This document shows, piece by piece, positions 63,190 to 64,000 of a stretch of DNA of 64,000 bases (position 1 is its first letter; each line of letters begins with the position of its first letter). This DNA is from Arthrobacter sp. PGP41. GTDB taxonomy: Bacteria; Actinomycetota; Actinomycetes; Actinomycetales; Micrococcaceae. The position numbers and the translations under genes are program-made. The DNA is taken from assembly GCF_002953935.1 (NCBI RefSeq), contig NZ_CP026514.1:2480001-2544000 (forward strand), in the 5' to 3' direction. The notes beneath the pieces were generated by a model that was given only the letters and a program-made list of their open reading frames with translations, did not search any database and was not told the DNA's origin.

Positions 63190-64000
63190 TGTCTGCGTCC
63201 AGTCCACTCTCCTTGAGCGGCTTGGCAACCCGGCGGCTGCTCACGGACTCGGTCCAGATGCCGGCCTTGCGCTCGGCTTCAAGCTCGGCGCGGGCGGCGG
63301 CCCTGGCGTCCTTGCGTTCCTGCTGCTCTTCACGTTTCTGTCCGCGCGTGGGGCGGTCGCCGATGTCGGCGAACCGGACGTCGGTGCCGCGAGGCGAGGC
63401 CAGCAGTTCGGCACCGGCCATCATGGTGGGCTCCCAGTCAAAGACGACGCCGTCATCCTCGCCAATAACGACTGTGTCGCCCGGCTTGGCGCCCTGCTTG
63501 AACAGCTCCGTTTCCACGCCGAGCTTTGCCAGGCGGTCAGCGAGGTAGCCGATGGCTTCCTCGTTAGTGAAGTCCGTCTGCTTGACCCAGCGCACCGGCT
63601 TTTCGCCCAGTACTCGGAACAGCGGCTCAAGGCCCTTTTCTTCCCGGCGGATCCGGAAGCCTGCCTCATTAACCGCGCGGGGCTTGATGACAACGGGCTG
63701 TACCTTGGGCGGCGCAGCGGCAACAGCATCACGGGCGGCCTTGACGATTTCGGCCATGGCGAAGCCCAGCTGGCGCAGGCCCTCATGGCTGGTGGCGGAG
63801 ATTTCGAAGACACGGTAGCCGCGGGACTCGAGTTCCGGGCGGACGAACTCCGCCATGTCCTTGCCGTCGGGCAGGTCAACCTTGTTCAGTGCCACCAGGC
63901 GGGGGCGGTGGTTGAGCGGAACAACATCGCCGTCCTGGCCCGCATAGCTCATGTCCACCGCGTACTTTTCCAGCTCTGCCTCGATGACGGCCAGGTCCGA
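63179..64000 (-). CDS. obgE: Obg GTPase, 5' partial
   Basis: The frame is open to the right edge of the window, so the N-terminal Obg domain and GTPase motifs G1-G3 lie outside. Visible parts: G4 NKVDLP, the ISATSHEGL segment (G5), and the C-terminal OCT domain with RWVKQTDFTNEEAIGYLADR and GDTVVIGEDDGVVFDWEP. Obg GTPases act in 50S ribosome maturation and growth control. It is immediately upstream of proB. Confidence 0.95.
   Translation of the reverse strand, partial: SDLAVIEAELEKYAVDMSYAGQDGDVVPLNHRPRLVALNKVDLPDGKDMAEFVRPELESRGYRVFEISATSHEGLRQLGFAMAEIVKAARDAVAAAPPKVQPVVIKPRAVNEAGFRIRREEKGLEPLFRVLGEKPVRWVKQTDFTNEEAIGYLADRLAKLGVETELFKQGAKPGDTVVIGEDDGVVFDWEPTMMAGAELLASPRGTDVRFADIGDRPTRGQKREEQQERKDARAAARAELEAERKAGIWTESVSSRRVAKPLKESGLDADNDF

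Overview
The window reads as a high-GC actinobacterial chromosome, most likely an Arthrobacter or Pseudarthrobacter relative (Micrococcaceae). This rests on three things: the core gene order obgE-proB-proA-orf-nadD-orf-rsfS at the right end, a class Ib nrdHIEF operon, and the style of the proteins (a DUF222/HNH protein, DUF2004, DUF1365 and actinobacterial CFA-like methyltransferases). No database was searched. Family names come from motifs read in the translations.

Positions 1-30900 are accessory. The region starts with a 5'-partial DUF222/HNH nuclease, a two-gene cassette of unknown function and two surface proteins. A four-gene type I restriction-modification (R-M) operon follows (4702-12813). 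Its first gene looks like a methyltransferase with a destroyed active site joined to an HsdS-like target-recognition end, ahead of normal hsdM, hsdS and hsdR. A perfect 20-bp palindrome lies in front of this operon. Next come a YefM/RelE-type toxin-antitoxin pair with twin TGTACA-core palindromes, two overlapping DUF262 genes that resemble a GmrSD-type pair, and a lower-GC stretch of orphans and debris (17.5-30.9 kb). That stretch holds a GNAT acetyltransferase, a frameshifted lipoprotein, a frameshifted IS110 transposase, a two-gene unit behind a LexA-like box, an eroded second hsdM, a CoiA-like nuclease and an excisionase-type HTH protein. No integrase or CRISPR array was seen.

Positions 30900-64000 are mostly core. 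In order: nrdHIEF (minus strand); a lipid cluster of an FAD oxidoreductase, a DUF1365 protein and a CFA-like methyltransferase, with a divergent lysR; a DUF2004 protein; metE and metF, with a structured leader before metF; a MoxR/DUF58/von Willebrand A cluster; a sugar ABC importer (binding protein plus two permeases, no ATPase) beside a ROK repressor; an RsmC-like methyltransferase; a second CFA-like methyltransferase; two identical tRNA-Ala(GGC) genes; and rsfS, nadD, proA, proB and partial obgE.

The left part combines self/non-self discrimination (the R-M operon), probable modified-DNA restriction (the DUF262 pair), a toxin-antitoxin module and decayed relatives, so it looks like a worn defence island. 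The best candidates for something undescribed are the pseudo-methyltransferase in the R-M operon, the DUF262 pair, the stand-alone CoiA-like nuclease and the three-way-junction leader of metF.
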